DNA of 34,582 nucleotides from Acidobacteriota bacterium (GTDB lineage Bacteria; Acidobacteriota; Polarisedimenticolia; J045), in contig JALOKP010000044.1 of assembly GCA_025456425.1 (NCBI GenBank), positions 1 to 34,582 on the forward strand, in the 5' to 3' direction. Of the stretch, positions 1-8,248 are shown piece after piece. A program made the translations under genes and the position numbers. The notes below the pieces were generated by a model. That model was given only the letters and a program-made list of their open reading frames with translations. It searched no databases and was not told the DNA's origin. Each line of letters opens with the position of its first letter. Position 1 is the stretch's first letter.

Positions 1-1152
1 GATGAACCAGCCCTCGCGGGCGTCGTACTCGCCGCCGAAGACGATCGAGCAGGCGGCCGAGCGCTTGGCCGAGGCGATCGCGCCGGTCAGGTTCTGGTAG
101 GAGGCCTTGTCGATCACCGCCCCCATGAAGTGGGTGTAGACGCAGGGATCGCCGACCCGGACCTCGCGCAGCTGTTCCACCAGCGCGCGGCGGACTTTCG
201 GCCAGAGCGACTGTGGGACGTAGGCCCGGCTGGCCGCCGAGCACTTCTGTCCCTGGTACTCGAAGGCGCCGCGGACCAGCGCCGTGACGACCGCGGTCGG
301 GTCGGCCGAGGCGTGGACGAAGACGAAGTCCTTGCCGCCGGTCTCGCCGACCAGCCGTGGATAGTTGCGGTAGCGGCGGATGTTGGCCGCAACCCCCTCC
401 CAGATCGAGTGGAAGACCCCCGTCGAGCCGGTGAAGTGGACGCCGGCCAGGTCCGGGCTGGCGATCGCCATCGGGCCGACCAGCGAGCCGGGGCCGGGGA
501 CGAAGTTGATCACGCCGGGCGGCAGGCCGGCCTCCTCGAGGATCTTGAAGATCACCCAGGACGAGGCGATCGCGGTCGACGCCGGTTTCCAGATCACGGT
601 GTCGCCCATCATCGCCGGCGCGGTCGGCAGGTTGCCGGCGATCGAGGTGAAGTTGAACGGCGTGATCGCCAGCACGAACCCTTCGAGCGCGCGGTACTCC
701 AACTGGTTCCAGGTACCGGGCGACGAGATCGGCTGGTCGGCGTAAATCGTCTGCGCGAAGTGCGGGTTGAAGCGCCAGAAGTCGATCAGTTCGGCGGCCG
801 AGTCGATCTCGGCCTGGTGCGCCGTCTTCGACTGCCCGACCATCGTCGCGGCGTTGGCCGCCATCCGGCGCGGCCCGGCCAGCAGGTCCGCAGCCTTGAG
901 GAAGATCGCGAAGCGCGCCTCCCACGGCATCCGCGACCAGGTCTGCCAGGCCTCGCGCGCGGCCTTGATCGCGGCCGCCATCTCGCGCGGGCCGGCCTGG
1001 TGGGCGCGGGCCACGACGCGGCGGTGCTCGAGGGGCTCGGACGCGAGGGCCGCGACCGCATCGGACAGCTCGCGCCGCTCGGGTGAGCCCGGGCCGTAGG
1101 CCTTGACCGGCTCGTTGACGGGGGGTGGAACGCGGTAGATCCCGTTGGGCAT
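1..1152 (-). CDS. pruA: L-glutamate gamma-semialdehyde (P5C) dehydrogenase, 3' end outside window
   Basis: This NAD-dependent aldehyde dehydrogenase oxidises P5C/glutamate semialdehyde to glutamate, the second step of proline catabolism. The 384 visible codons start at ATG 1152 and run off the left edge. The N-terminus MPNGIYRVPPPVNEPV followed by AYGPGSPER is typical of the long stand-alone P5CDH family (about 540 residues), so roughly 70% is present. Family motifs visible are ITPFNFTSIAGNLP, the VGETGGKD glutamate motif, and GQKCSA with catalytic Cys304. The start is fixed by a strong GAGGAGG site six bases upstream of the ATG. A near-consensus promoter lies upstream at 1231-1259, divergent from the histidine kinase gene. 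The assignment rests on motif recognition and is confident; the cofactor is family knowledge. Confidence 0.93.
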   Translation of the reverse strand, partial: MPNGIYRVPPPVNEPVKAYGPGSPERRELSDAVAALASEPLEHRRVVARAHQAGPREMAAAIKAAREAWQTWSRMPWEARFAIFLKAADLLAGPRRMAANAATMVGQSKTAHQAEIDSAAELIDFWRFNPHFAQTIYADQPISSPGTWNQLEYRALEGFVLAITPFNFTSIAGNLPTAPAMMGDTVIWKPASTAIASSWVIFKILEEAGLPPGVINFVPGPGSLVGPMAIASPDLAGVHFTGSTGVFHSIWEGVAANIRRYRNYPRLVGETGGKDFVFVHASADPTAVVTALVRGAFEYQGQKCSAASRAYVPQSLWPKVRRALVEQLREVRVGDPCVYTHFMGAVIDKASYQNLTGAIASAKRSAACSIVFGGEYDAREGWFI

Positions 1153-1230
1153 GAAGAACCTCCTCAAACAGATGCGGGACGGGCCCGGGGCGCGGTGCCG
1201 GGCGCGCGGGGGGTGGGACGGGAGAGAGAG

Positions 1231-1259
1231 ATTACACCGACCCGGGTCTACAATGGCAA
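1231..1259 (-). promoter_or_regulatory. sigma-70-type promoter for pruA
   Basis: Read on the minus strand, TTGCCA (1259-1254, five of six to TTGACA) and TGTAAT (1236-1231, five of six to TATAAT) are separated by exactly 17 bases. It lies about 80 bases upstream of the pruA ATG, leaving a leader that contains the GAGGAGG ribosome site. The elements overlap the likely -10 of the divergent histidine kinase gene. Predicted by eye only. Confidence 0.6.
1249..1254 (+). promoter_or_regulatory. possible -10 element (TACAAT) for the histidine kinase operon
   Basis: TACAAT matches five of six -10 positions and sits 33 bases before the GTG start at 1287. No good -35 is seen 17 bases upstream, where the sequence is purine-rich, so an activator or another sigma factor may be needed. 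A perfect hairpin (GCGCGC, loop CCTC, GCGCGC, 1261-1276) would fall in the short leader just before the ribosome site. Confidence 0.3.
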
Positions 1260-1286
1260 CGCGCGCCCTCGCGCGCGGGGACGATC

Positions 1287-3449
1287 GTGAGCGAGCGCGA
1301 AATCCGGACCGCAGCCTCCCGCGAGCAGCTGCTCGACCTGCTCGACGCGAACGGCGTACAGCTCGCGCTGATCGGTCCGGGCCGGAAGGTCCTCTGGGCC
1401 AGCCCGTCGCTGCTCGGCACGCGCGGCCCGCGGCTGATCGGTGGGGACTGCCACGGGATGCTCTGGCGGCGCGAGGCCGACTGCCGGACCTGCCGCCGCG
1501 AGGAGGTCCTCTCGACCGGCGTCACCCACCGCTCCTGGATCCCCGAGGGGCGGGGCGGCGCGCCGGGCCCGCGGCGGCTCCTGGTCCAGGTCCGCGTCGG
1601 GCCGGAGGAGATTCTCGAGGCGGTGATCGATACCGCGCTCTCCGACGGCGAGCAGGCCTACGAGGTCTTCCGCGAGCGCGTGCTGGCCGAGGGGCTTCGC
1701 CACGTTCCGGCCGGAGTCCTGCTGCTCGACCGCGAGCTGCGGATCGTCGCGGCCAACCCGGCGGCCTCGGCGCTGCTCGGCCGCGGGGAGTGGGAGTTGC
1801 GGGGGGCCCACTACCCGGCCGTCTTCCCCGAGGGGCTCTACCCTGCGGCCGACTTTCCGACCCCGGCCGAGCTGGCGTCCCACCGCCCGATCGAGGAGCG
1901 CGAGCTGGTGCTGGGGAGCGGGCTCGAGCGCCGCGTCGTGCGGGCCTGCCTGGCCGCGGTCCCGGGCCCCGACCACGGGCTCGCGGCGGCGGTCGCGGTC
2001 CTCACCGACGTGACGCGGCAGCGCTCGCTCAACGAGGCGCTGGCTCGCAAGGTGGGCGAGCTCACGCTGCTGCGCGAGATGAGCCTGGTGCTGTCGCGCA
2101 CCGCGCGGCTCGACCGCGTGCTGCGCGTCGTGCTCGCGGCGGCGGTCCATCCCGGCGGGCTGGGGATGCACGCGGCGGCGCTGTTCCTGGCGGAGGAGGG
2201 CAAGGGGGTGCTGCGCGGGCGGCTGGCGCGGCGCGCTCCCGCTGCGACGGGGCCGGCCCGCCGCGGCGCGGCCGGCCACGAGCTGGAGGCCCTCGCCTTC
2301 GACCCGCCGGCCCCGGCCGACCGCGCGGTCGAAACGCTGGCGCGGCGGCTGGCGGTTCCGCTCGGCCAGTCCGGCCACCCGCTGGTGCTGGCGCTGTCCG
2401 GCGCGTCGCCGGTCCAGATCTACCCGGCCGGCGCGCTCGAGGCGGCCGAGCCCGCGCTGGGCCCCCTGCTCGAGCGCTGCCCGGTCGTGCTGGCCCCGCT
2501 GATCGACCAGGGGAAGCACCTCGGCGTGCTGCTCGGCGCGGTCACCCCCGGATCGGGCTTCCCCGACGAGGACGAGCTGGCGCTGGCGGCGATGATCGCC
2601 TCGACCGCCGCCGGCGCGGTCGAGCGGGCGCGGCTGCACGACGCGCTGTCGGACCGGCTGGAGGAGTTGCGCGAAGCCAGCGCGCGGGTCCGCAACCTGC
2701 AGGTCCAGGTGCTCAAGGCCGAGCGCCTGTCCGCGATCGGCGAGCTGGCGGCCGAGATCGTCCACCAGATCCGCAACCCGCTCTCGGTCGTCGGCGGCTT
2801 CGCCCGGCGCCTGGCGCGCCACTTCCCGGCCGACGACCCGCGCTCCGAGGACGTTCAGATCGTGCTCGACGAGACGCGGCGGATGGAGGCGATCCTCGAG
2901 CGGATCCGGCAGGATGTCCGGCTCGCGCGCGCCCCCGCCGGCCGCTCGCTCGACCCCGGCGACCTGGTGCGCGCGGTCGTCGCGCGCTACCGCGACCTGG
3001 CGCTGGAGCGGCGGGTGCGGCTCTCGGCGCGGGTCGAGCCCGACCTGCCGCCGGTCGTGGGCGACCGCGACACGATGCTCGAAGTGCTCGACAACCTGCT
3101 CTCGAACGCCTTCGACGCGGTGGGCGAGGGGGGCAAGGTGACGGTCCGGGCCCAGCGCCTCAAGGAAGCCGTCCACCTGGTGGTCGAAGACGACGGTCCC
3201 GGGATCGCCGCCGAGCGGCTGGAGCAGATCTTCGAGCCGTTCTTCACGACCAAGGTCGGGGGAACGGGGCTCGGTCTCCCGCTCAGCAAGCGCCTGGTGG
3301 CGCAGTGCGGCGGGACTTTGAGTGCAGACAGCCGGCCCGGCGAGGGGGCGCGGTTCCGAATCCTGCTGCGGCCGCAAGACACCGCCGGCCCGGTCCCGGG
3401 CGAACTCCCGGAGGAGACAGACGATGCGACGGATCCTGATCGTGGATGA
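1287..3449 (+). CDS. PAS-PAS-GAF sensor histidine kinase
   Basis: A soluble 720-residue sensor kinase with no membrane segment. An N-terminal PAS-like domain (about 15-90) carries Cys55, Cys66 and Cys69 (C-x10-C-x2-C). A second PAS follows (about 130-260, LLLDRELRIVAANPAASALL), then a GAF-like region (about 265-455), a HisKA helix with phospho-acceptor His493 in IVHQIRNPLSVVGG, and a HATPase with DNLLSNAFDAV, DDGPGIA and GGTGLGLPLSK. It starts at GTG 1287 downstream of GGGGA. Its last 26 bases overlap the start of the receiver gene, so the two are very likely a cognate pair. The signal is unknown; the cysteines suggest redox or metal sensing, which is inference. Confidence 0.9.
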   Translation: MSEREIRTAASREQLLDLLDANGVQLALIGPGRKVLWASPSLLGTRGPRLIGGDCHGMLWRREADCRTCRREEVLSTGVTHRSWIPEGRGGAPGPRRLLVQVRVGPEEILEAVIDTALSDGEQAYEVFRERVLAEGLRHVPAGVLLLDRELRIVAANPAASALLGRGEWELRGAHYPAVFPEGLYPAADFPTPAELASHRPIEERELVLGSGLERRVVRACLAAVPGPDHGLAAAVAVLTDVTRQRSLNEALARKVGELTLLREMSLVLSRTARLDRVLRVVLAAAVHPGGLGMHAAALFLAEEGKGVLRGRLARRAPAATGPARRGAAGHELEALAFDPPAPADRAVETLARRLAVPLGQSGHPLVLALSGASPVQIYPAGALEAAEPALGPLLERCPVVLAPLIDQGKHLGVLLGAVTPGSGFPDEDELALAAMIASTAAGAVERARLHDALSDRLEELREASARVRNLQVQVLKAERLSAIGELAAEIVHQIRNPLSVVGGFARRLARHFPADDPRSEDVQIVLDETRRMEAILERIRQDVRLARAPAGRSLDPGDLVRAVVARYRDLALERRVRLSARVEPDLPPVVGDRDTMLEVLDNLLSNAFDAVGEGGKVTVRAQRLKEAVHLVVEDDGPGIAAERLEQIFEPFFTTKVGGTGLGLPLSKRLVAQCGGTLSADSRPGEGARFRILLRPQDTAGPVPGELPEETDDATDPDRG

Positions 3450-3804
3450 CGAGCGGCACCTGCGGCTGCTCTATCGCCGGGAACTGGAAGACGACGGCTA
3501 CCAGGTCGTCGAGGCGGCCAACGCCGAGGAGGGGATCCGGGCCTTCGAGCAACAGCGTCCCGACCTGATCGTGATGGACATCCGGATGCCCGGGATGAAC
3601 GGGCTGGAGGCGATGGCGCGGATCCTCGACAAGGACCGGCGGGTGCCGATCGTGCTCAACACCGCCTTCGACTCGTACCGCGACGATTTCACTTCGTGGG
3701 CGGCCGACGCCTACGTCACCAAGGGACCGGATACCGAGGAGCTGCGGCGCACGGTGCGCAAGCTGCTCGAGGAGCGCGAGCACCTCGGGCCGGGCGAGCT
3801 CTGA
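3424..3804 (+). CDS. single-domain response regulator (CheY-like)
   Basis: A 126-residue stand-alone receiver domain. All functional positions are present: the acidic pair in LIVDDE, phospho-acceptor Asp52 in MDIRMPGMNG, Thr80 in LNTAF and Lys100 in YVTKGPD. There is no output domain, so it probably acts by protein-protein contact or as a phosphorelay intermediate. The ATG at 3424 is preceded by GGAGGAGA, and it overlaps the kinase gene by 26 bases. An upstream in-frame extension exists but lies inside the kinase HATPase and has no ribosome site, so I reject it. Confidence 0.9.
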   Translation: MRRILIVDDERHLRLLYRRELEDDGYQVVEAANAEEGIRAFEQQRPDLIVMDIRMPGMNGLEAMARILDKDRRVPIVLNTAFDSYRDDFTSWAADAYVTKGPDTEELRRTVRKLLEEREHLGPGEL

Positions 3805-3889
3805 TCTTGCGGGCGCCGGTCCCGCTTCGCTTCGCCACGCCACGCCTCCCCCCGCCGGCCGGCCAAGCCGCCCGCCGTGGAGCCCGACG

Positions 3890-5155
3890 ATGGATCGTTC
3901 CCCGAACCGCAGCGCGTCCCTGCACCCCGACACCCTCAAGACGGTCCTCGCCTTCGTGCTGGCCGGGGGGAAGGGCGAGCGCCTCTACCCGCTGACCAAG
4001 GATCGCAGCAAGCCCGCGGTCCCGTTCGGCGGGACCTACCGGATCATCGACTTCACGCTCTCCAACTGCGTCAACTCGGGGCTCAAGCGGATCTGCGTCC
4101 TGACTCAGTACAAGGCGCACTCGCTGATGCGCCACATCAAGGAGGGCTGGCACCTGTTCGCCGCCGAGCTGGGGGAGTTCATTTACACCATCCCGCCGCA
4201 GCTGCGGGTCGGGAGCAGCTGGTACCTGGGGACCGCCGACGCGATCTACCAGAACATCTACACGCTCGAAGAGGAGCGGCCGGCCCACACGCTGATCCTG
4301 TCGGGCGACCACATCTACCGGATGGACTACCGCGACCTGCTGGCCGAGCACCTCGAGCGCGAGGCCGACGTCACGATTGCGGTGCTCGAGGTCCCGGCGC
4401 GCGAGGCCTCGCGCTTCGGGGTGCTGGAACTGGGGCCGAACGGCGAGGTGACGGGCTTCCGCGAGAAGCCGCAGGACCTCGACCCGGACGGGCCGGGCGT
4501 GGTCGCCAACATGGGGGTCTACCTGTTCCGCACCGACGTGCTGGTGCAGTCGGTCTGCCGCGACGCGCGGCGCGACGACACCCACCACGACTTCGGGCAC
4601 GACGTGCTGCCGGGGCTGGTCCGGGCCGGGGCCCGGGTCCAGGCCCACGTTTTCCGCGGCGCGGGGAGCTCGCCGACGCCGTTCTGGATGGACATCGGGA
4701 CGCTCGACGCCTACTTCGACGCCAGCCAGGACCTGATCTCGGTGACACCGCAGTTCAACCTCTACGACCAGGCCTGGCCGATCCGCTCGGCCGCGATCCA
4801 GGCGCCGCCCGCCAAGTTCGTGTTCGCGGGGGGGGAGAAGGGGCGGATCGGCGAGGCGCACGACTCGCTGGTTTCGCCGGGCTGCATCGTCAGCGGCGGC
4901 CACGTCGAGCGCTCGATCCTCGGCCCCGGCTGCCGGGTCAACTCGTGGAGCCTGGTCGAGGACGCGATCCTGATGGACGGGGTGGAGGTCGGGCGCCACG
5001 CGATCGTGCGGCGCGCGATCGTCGACAAGGGGGTGCGGATCCCGCCGGGCTTCCAGGTCGGGGTCGATCCCGAGGCCGACCGCCGCCGCTTCACGGTGAC
5101 CGAGGGCGGGCTGGTCGCGATCCCGAAGGGAGAGCACCTCGAGGAGCTCCCCTGA
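3890..5155 (+). CDS. glgC: glucose-1-phosphate adenylyltransferase (ADP-glucose pyrophosphorylase)
   Basis: Makes ADP-glucose from glucose-1-phosphate and ATP, the committed step of bacterial glycogen synthesis. The 421 residues are normal for the family. The nucleotidyltransferase domain begins with VLAGGKGERLYPLT and SKPAVPFGGTYRIIDF; LSGDHIYRMDY, a GFREKP loop and FWMDIGTLDAYFDA follow. The C-terminal half is the left-handed beta-helix with hexapeptide-like turns (SPGCIVSGGHVERSILGPGC). The ATG at 3890 lies 85 bases after the response regulator gene with a modest GGAG site, so it may be co-transcribed. No other glycogen genes are in the window. Its stop lies in a 10-base palindrome shared with the stop of the convergent gene. 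Confidence 0.96.
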   Translation: MDRSPNRSASLHPDTLKTVLAFVLAGGKGERLYPLTKDRSKPAVPFGGTYRIIDFTLSNCVNSGLKRICVLTQYKAHSLMRHIKEGWHLFAAELGEFIYTIPPQLRVGSSWYLGTADAIYQNIYTLEEERPAHTLILSGDHIYRMDYRDLLAEHLEREADVTIAVLEVPAREASRFGVLELGPNGEVTGFREKPQDLDPDGPGVVANMGVYLFRTDVLVQSVCRDARRDDTHHDFGHDVLPGLVRAGARVQAHVFRGAGSSPTPFWMDIGTLDAYFDASQDLISVTPQFNLYDQAWPIRSAAIQAPPAKFVFAGGEKGRIGEAHDSLVSPGCIVSGGHVERSILGPGCRVNSWSLVEDAILMDGVEVGRHAIVRRAIVDKGVRIPPGFQVGVDPEADRRRFTVTEGGLVAIPKGEHLEELP

Positions 5156-5162
5156 GCGCTCA
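5153..5162. repeat. 10-bp perfect palindrome holding both convergent stop codons
   Basis: TGAGCGCTCA is its own reverse complement. Its first three bases are the glgC stop and its last three, read on the minus strand, are the stop of the SprT-like gene. Four bases separate the two reading frames, so any terminator must lie inside coding sequence. It may be coincidence. Confidence 0.6.
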
Positions 5163-5600
5163 CCAGAACAGCGGCAGTTGGCGCGGGCGCCGGGGCGCGG
5201 AGGCCGCGAGGTCCTCGCGCAGCGGGCCGGCGCGCGGGACCTGCGCGGCGCGCAGCGCGGCCGGCGAGGCCGGGCGGTAGAGCCCGCGGGCCCGCGCCGC
5301 CTCGAGCAGCTCGCGGTAGAAGAGCACGAAGCTCGGGCCGTGGTGGAAGTGGCGCAGGTGGGCCAGCTCGTGGCAGAGCGTCGCGACCAGGCTGGAGTAC
5401 TTCAGGAACCCGCCCGTGACCCGCGAACGGAGGCGGATCCGGATCCGGCCGTCGGCGTCGCAGCTGCCGTAGAGCCGGGCGTCGCGGCGGGTTCTGGCGA
5501 CCGATCGCAAGGGCAGCGCGAACGCCTCCGCCAGCAGCCGGGCGTCCTCGCGCAGCCGGCGCAGCAGCGCGTCCTCTTCCCGCCGCTCTGCCGCCGTCAT
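5160..5600 (-). CDS. SprT/YgjP-like zinc metallopeptidase with C-terminal clamp-type motif
   Basis: A 146-residue putative zinc protease. The active-site helix is CHELAHLRHFHHGPSF, with His77, Glu78 and His81 forming HExxH and a further His (86 or 87) before GPxF, as in SprT/Spartan and YgjP-like proteins. The ATG at 5600 follows GGGAGGG by about 11 bases. The protein ends in RPRQLPLFW; QLPLF closely resembles the bacterial sliding-clamp (DnaN) binding consensus QL[SD]LF, often found at protein ends. Eukaryotic Spartan, a DNA-protein crosslink protease, carries a PCNA-binding motif, so a comparable role is possible but is inference. It lies 103 bases downstream of the secreted-protein gene and may be the last gene of that run. 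Confidence 0.75.
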   Translation of the reverse strand: MTAAERREEDALLRRLREDARLLAEAFALPLRSVARTRRDARLYGSCDADGRIRIRLRSRVTGGFLKYSSLVATLCHELAHLRHFHHGPSFVLFYRELLEAARARGLYRPASPAALRAAQVPRAGPLREDLAASAPRRPRQLPLFW

Positions 5601-5703
5601 CGCCCGCCCGTTCCCTCCCGACCGCAGCGAGTGTAGCGCGCCGCGGCGCAGCGCTTCGAGGCTTCCTGCTGCGCGCCGTCGCCGCCGCGGGAATCGCGCG
5701 CCG

Positions 5704-6315
5704 TCACCAGGGGATCTCGTCGAGCGGCAGGACCCGGTGGCTGGCCTTCTGGAACACCCAGAGCCGGTTGCCGTCCTTCTCCGTGCGCGCCTGGGAGGGC
5801 TCCAGCGGATCGCCGACGGTGACCACCGACTTCATCGGGTCCTGGACCCAGGCCAACTCCCACCCCATGTCGCCCAGCCGCTGCAGCCGGACGTCGCCGG
5901 TCTCGACCAGGTGCGAAGCGCGGACGCCGTGCTGCTCGCGGCGGTAGCGCACGACCAGCAGCTGCGGGGTCGAGGCCTTGCGGTCGACCGCCAGCTCGAA
6001 CCGGCCGGGGAAGCCGCGGTACGAGAAGTCGGCGCGCGTCTTCCAGTCGCTGTCGAACTCGAGCCCCTGGTCGGTCCACCAGTAGAGGCGGACCTCGGGC
6101 GGCTTCGACCGCCCGGCCTGCCGGATCCAGACGACCTGCTTGGAGCCCGGCTCCTGCCGGAACCAGGTCCCCTCGAAGCGCCCCGCGGCGCTGGGCGGAG
6201 GGATCTCGGGCAGGCCGGCCCGGGCCGGGCCGACCGCCGGCGGAAGGAGCGTCGCGGCCAGGGCGCAGGCGGCGAGCAGGGCGAGCGCGAGGGCGCGGAG
6301 CGGGCGGCGGGTCAA
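5704..6315 (-). CDS. conserved exported or lipoprotein of unknown function
   Basis: A 203-residue protein whose function I do not recognise. The N-terminus (MTRRPLRALALALLAACALA) is a signal sequence. LAAC fits a lipobox with Cys17, but the hydrophobic stretch continues to ARAG, which would also suit signal peptidase I. The mature part is rich in beta-type sequence with many Trp, Tyr and Arg (LYWWTDQGLEF, FSYRGFPGRFEL, ELAWVQDP) and no catalytic motif that I see. The start is TTG 6315, which overlaps the upstream stop as TTGA and has GGCGGAGG nine bases before it. It ends the lspA-lgt-rluD-DUF2520 run, so a lipoprotein would be produced alongside its own processing enzymes. Confidence 0.72.
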   Translation of the reverse strand: MTRRPLRALALALLAACALAATLLPPAVGPARAGLPEIPPPSAAGRFEGTWFRQEPGSKQVVWIRQAGRSKPPEVRLYWWTDQGLEFDSDWKTRADFSYRGFPGRFELAVDRKASTPQLLVVRYRREQHGVRASHLVETGDVRLQRLGDMGWELAWVQDPMKSVVTVGDPLEPSQARTEKDGNRLWVFQKASHRVLPLDEIPW

Positions 6316-7274
6316 GGGCGGTGGCCTCCGCCCGGCAAGGTACGGGACCGGCGCCGTCTCGTCCAGCCGCCGAGCGCGGCGAGGACCCGCGCGTGGGCCG
6401 CGCGCGTGAGGTCGCCGGCACGGGCCGCCCGTCCCGCTCCCGCCCGGGCAAGCGCGCGGTGCGCCGCGGCGGCGTCCGAGCCGGCGAGCCCCGCCGCCTC
6501 GAGCGCGGCGCGGTGGCGGGACAGGGTGCGGACGTCGCCGCGCGCGGCGGGGCCGGTCAACGCGCGCTCCCCCCCCCCCGCCGCGAAAGCGCGGGCCGAG
6601 CCCTCGCCGAGCCGCGCCGCGATCGCGCGGGCCACCGCCGGCCGGACCCCGGCCCGCTCGAGCAGGCCGGCCGCCTCGGCCAGCAGCGCGACCGCGTCGC
6701 CGGCAGCCAGGACCATCCCGAGGTGCGCCAGCGGCCGCCGCGCGTCGTCCACCGCCACCGGGCGCAGGCCGGCGGCGCGGGCCAGCGCCGCGGCCGCGCG
6801 GCGCCCCGCGGCATCCGCTCCAGAAACGGTCGCGAACGCGCCCTCGAGCGCCGCCGCGCTGGCCGCGCCGTGCAGTGCGACGGCCGGCTGGCAGACCCCG
6901 GTCGCCGCACCGCGCGCGGCCAGCGGCTGGAGCGCGGCCGACGGCAGCGCGCCCGCGAGGTGCAGCGCGGCGCACGGCGCCGCGGGGGCTGCGCCGGGGC
7001 GCGGCCAGGCCCGGGCCAGGGCCCGGGCCACGGCGGGAACCGCGTCATCGCTGACCGCCAGCACGACGACCCGCGCGCCGTGCGCCAGCTCGGCAAGGCT
7101 GTCCGCCCGGCGGGCGCCCGTCGCGCGCGCGACCCGCGCCGCGCGTCGCGCGTCGCGGTCCCAGATCCGCACCGTGGCGCCGCGCCGGACCAGCGCCGCG
7201 GCCAGGGCCGCGCCGGCCCGCCCGCCCCCTGCGATCGCGCAGTCGGCCCGCTCGCCGTCGGCCGCGCGCTTCAC
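6312..7274 (-). CDS. Rossmann-like / DUF2520 domain protein
   Basis: A 320-residue putative NAD(P)-dependent oxidoreductase. The N-terminal Rossmann fold has CAIAGGGRAGAALAAAL and VRIWDRD; LAVSDDAVPAVA and HLAGALPSAAL follow. The C-terminal helical DUF2520 domain contains LAHLGMVLAAGDAVALLAEA and ALTGPAARGD. Relatives resemble pyrroline-5-carboxylate reductase and ketopantoate-reductase-like proteins, but the substrate is unknown. It starts at GTG 7274, overlapping the rluD stop as GTGA. The coding strand contains an 11-G run (6579-6569) within AAGGGER. The frame is intact on both sides, so the gene is whole as sequenced but prone to slippage. Confidence 0.85.
   Translation of the reverse strand: MKRAADGERADCAIAGGGRAGAALAAALVRRGATVRIWDRDARRAARVARATGARRADSLAELAHGARVVVLAVSDDAVPAVARALARAWPRPGAAPAAPCAALHLAGALPSAALQPLAARGAATGVCQPAVALHGAASAAALEGAFATVSGADAAGRRAAAALARAAGLRPVAVDDARRPLAHLGMVLAAGDAVALLAEAAGLLERAGVRPAVARAIAARLGEGSARAFAAGGGERALTGPAARGDVRTLSRHRAALEAAGLAGSDAAAAHRALARAGAGRAARAGDLTRAAHARVLAALGGWTRRRRSRTLPGGGHRP
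6569..6579. repeat. 11-base homopolymer (C on +, G on coding strand)
   Basis: Eleven consecutive C on the plus strand lie inside the DUF2520 gene. It encodes part of a glycine run between the FAA and ERALTG segments. One base gained or lost would destroy the C-terminal domain. Confidence 0.9.
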
Positions 7275-8248
7275 TCGGGCCGCCCGCCGAGCGCGCTCCA
7301 GAGCACGCGCAGGTCGTCCGGCCACGGCGCCTCGAAGAAGACGCGCGCGCCGGTGCGCGGGTGATCGAAGGCCAGCCGCCGCGCGTGCAGCGCCGGGCGG
7401 CCGATCGCCCGCACCGCCTGCCGCCGCTTCGGGTCGCCGACCGACGCCGAGCGCTCGCCGCCATAGGTGGCATCCCCGACGATCGGGTGGCCGAGCGCCG
7501 CCAGGTGGACCCGCACCTGGTGAGTTCGCCCGGTCAGAATCCGCACCTCGAGCCGCGCGAAGCCGGGGACCTCCTCCAGGACGCGGTAGAGGCTGCGCGC
7601 CGCCCGTCCGCCGGCGACGCCGGCCCGCATCCGCAGGCGGTTCTTCGGGTCGCGCCCGACGCCCAGATCGATCTCCCCCTCGCGCTCGCGCGGCCGGCCC
7701 CAGGCGATCGCGTCGTAGATCTTCTCGACCGTCCGCGCGTGGAACTGCGCGGCCAGCGCCCGGTGTGCGGCATCGGACCGCGCCACGACCATCAGGCCCG
7801 AGGTCCCGCGGTCGAGCCGGTGGACCAGCCCGGAGCGCCCCGCGCCGCCGACGCCCGCCAGCGCCGGGTCATGGTGCAGCAGGGCCGCGGCCAGCGTCCC
7901 TTCGCGCACGCCGGCGCCGGGGTGGACGACCAGACCCGCGGGCTTGTCGAGAACCAGCAGCTCGGCGTCTTCGTAGACGATCGACAGCGCGATCGCCTCG
8001 GGCACGAGCGTGTCGTCGTCGGCGGGCGGGAAGTCGATCGCGATCCGCGCCCCGGCGCGGAGCGGTTCCGAAGGCCGCGCGGCGCGGCCGTCGAGCGTGA
8101 TCCGTCCCTCGCGGATCAGCGCCGCGAGCCGCGAGCGCGAGACCTCGGGATGGCGCAGCGCGCAGAAGCGGTCGAGCCGCAGCCCCTCGTCCCCCGGTCC
8201 GGCCTCGTGGCGGGCCGCTCCCGCCTCCCGGCGGCCGGCGTCGGTCAC
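7271..8248 (-). CDS. rluD: RluA-family 23S rRNA pseudouridine synthase (RluD-type)
   Basis: Isomerises uridines to pseudouridine in 23S rRNA. The 325-residue protein has an N-terminal S4-like RNA-binding domain (LRLDRFCALRHPEVSRSRLAALI then GRITLDG), the LLVLDKPAGLVVHPGAG motif, catalytic Asp in VHRLDRGTSGLMV, and the GRTHQVRVHLAALGHPIVGD motif of RluA enzymes. It starts at GTG 8248, overlapping the lgt stop as GTGA. lspA-rluD adjacency is common in bacteria; here lgt lies between them. The exact target uridines cannot be read from sequence, so RluD rather than RluC is a best guess. Confidence 0.92.
   Translation of the reverse strand: MTDAGRREAGAARHEAGPGDEGLRLDRFCALRHPEVSRSRLAALIREGRITLDGRAARPSEPLRAGARIAIDFPPADDDTLVPEAIALSIVYEDAELLVLDKPAGLVVHPGAGVREGTLAAALLHHDPALAGVGGAGRSGLVHRLDRGTSGLMVVARSDAAHRALAAQFHARTVEKIYDAIAWGRPREREGEIDLGVGRDPKNRLRMRAGVAGGRAARSLYRVLEEVPGFARLEVRILTGRTHQVRVHLAALGHPIVGDATYGGERSASVGDPKRRQAVRAIGRPALHARRLAFDHPRTGARVFFEAPWPDDLRVLWSALGGRPE

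Noticed and set aside
3805-3889. Short GCTTCGC and CCACGC direct repeats before glgC
   Set aside because: They are two-copy repeats of six or seven bases, without array structure or partner sites.
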